In this document: in pieces, positions 14,771 to 15,220 of the stretch
Position numbering within the stretch: position 1 is the stretch's first letter
Layout of the letters: each line of letters begins with the position of its first letter
Position numbers and translations under genes: made by a program
Assembly (NCBI GenBank): GCA_003530935.1
Contig: DPEO01000121.1
Location: 1-15,220 of the forward strand
DNA from: Desulfomicrobiaceae bacterium
GTDB taxonomy: Bacteria > Desulfobacterota > Desulfovibrionia > Desulfovibrionales > Desulfomicrobiaceae
Direction of reading: 5' to 3'
Length of the DNA stretch: 15,220 nt
The notes under the pieces: generated by a model
Databases searched by the model: none
The model's input: the letters and a program-made list of their open reading frames with translations, nothing else
What the model was told of the DNA's origin: nothing

Positions 14771-15220
14771 TTACTGCAAGAGACGGTCGATGAGCTCGCG
14801 GTATTTCCGTTCGATGATGTGACGTTTTTTCTTGAGGGTGTTGGTGAGTTCTTCGCCGATGGTGAATTCCCGGTCCAGAAAGTGGATGTTTTGGATTTTT
14901 TCGTAGGGTTTGAAGCCGTTTTTGGGCGTGAGCCGGGCATTGAGCTCCGCACGGATACGCTCAAGAATACGGCGGTCCAGGAGATGCTCGGCCCCTTCCT
15001 GAAGCTCTTCTTTGGCGTGCTGGAAGCGTTCGCGTACGAATTCTTGAAGTTTTTCCCAGTCTGGGACGATGAGCGCTCCGAGGCCTTTTTTGTCTTGGCC
15101 CACGAGCACGGCGTCCTGCACAAAGGGAAAGACCGAAATGGCGGCTTCGATGTTGGTGGGGTCCACGTTCTCCCCGCTGGCAAGCACGATGATCTCTTTG
15201 GCCCTGCCGGTGAGGACGAG
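14771..15220 (-). CDS. Long-chain acyl-CoA synthetase (AMP-forming), C-terminal part
   Basis: This is the last 149 residues of a minus-strand gene whose start lies beyond the window end. The frame is open to base 15220, where it reads LVLTGRAKEIIVLASGENVDP. This is the hinge motif of long-chain fatty-acid-CoA ligases of the FadD15/Faa1 type (COG1022). The C-terminal domain follows, ending with LTNTLKKKRHIIERKYRELI, which corresponds to the family's usual TPTLKLKR segment with the catalytic lysine region. Such enzymes activate long-chain fatty acids for membrane lipid recycling or degradation and are often membrane-associated. An internal GTG at 15187 is not a start. The gene converges on the terminator at 14718-14745. 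It is clearly distinct from the plus-strand ligase at 7267, which is of the medium-chain type. Confidence 0.92.
   Translation of the reverse strand, partial: LVLTGRAKEIIVLASGENVDPTNIEAAISVFPFVQDAVLVGQDKKGLGALIVPDWEKLQEFVRERFQHAKEELQEGAEHLLDRRILERIRAELNARLTPKNGFKPYEKIQNIHFLDREFTIGEELTNTLKKKRHIIERKYRELIDRLLQ

Overview
The window is GC-rich bacterial DNA, almost entirely coding. The genes are tightly packed and mostly on the plus strand, with overlapping starts and stops. The mix fits an anaerobic proteobacterium of the Desulfovibrio type (Desulfovibrionales): a leuA-leuC-leuD-leuB operon with the short leuC/leuD forms, an EF-G paralogue, an XRE-cupin regulator next to an AMP-forming CoA ligase, and a small haem c protein with a four-helix membrane partner. 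This lineage is an inference from gene content and remembered gene order, not from a search.

Positions 1-8907 look like one long transcription unit. It begins inside leuA (5' end outside the window) and runs leuC, leuD, leuB, an unrecognised 241-residue protein, a 661-residue EF-G-like GTPase, a helix-turn-helix/cupin regulator and an acyl-CoA-synthetase-like ligase. The leu enzymes make the leucine precursor 2-oxoisocaproate from 2-oxoisovalerate and acetyl-CoA. The EF-G paralogue has lost the usual domain IV tip motif. The regulator and ligase form a common pair in which the cupin probably senses a small acid handled by the ligase.

A perfect 12-bp stem hairpin (8914-8941) separates this unit from sbcD-sbcC (8949-12969), the Mre11/Rad50-type nuclease pair for DNA hairpins and double-strand ends. 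The hairpin also contains the sbcD ribosome binding site. Directly after sbcC come a 101-residue exported monohaem c protein and a 145-residue four-helix membrane protein, probably a small electron-transfer module.

From about 13720 to 14390 base composition shifts sharply towards AT, around a gene for an iron-sulfur flavoprotein of the Isf type. This is probably a recent acquisition. A 66-residue two-helix membrane protein follows. The window ends with the 3' part of a long-chain acyl-CoA synthetase on the minus strand, which converges on a bidirectional terminator hairpin at 14718-14745.

No RNA genes, insertion sequences, CRISPR arrays or att sites were seen. No gene-free stretch exceeds about 100 bases.
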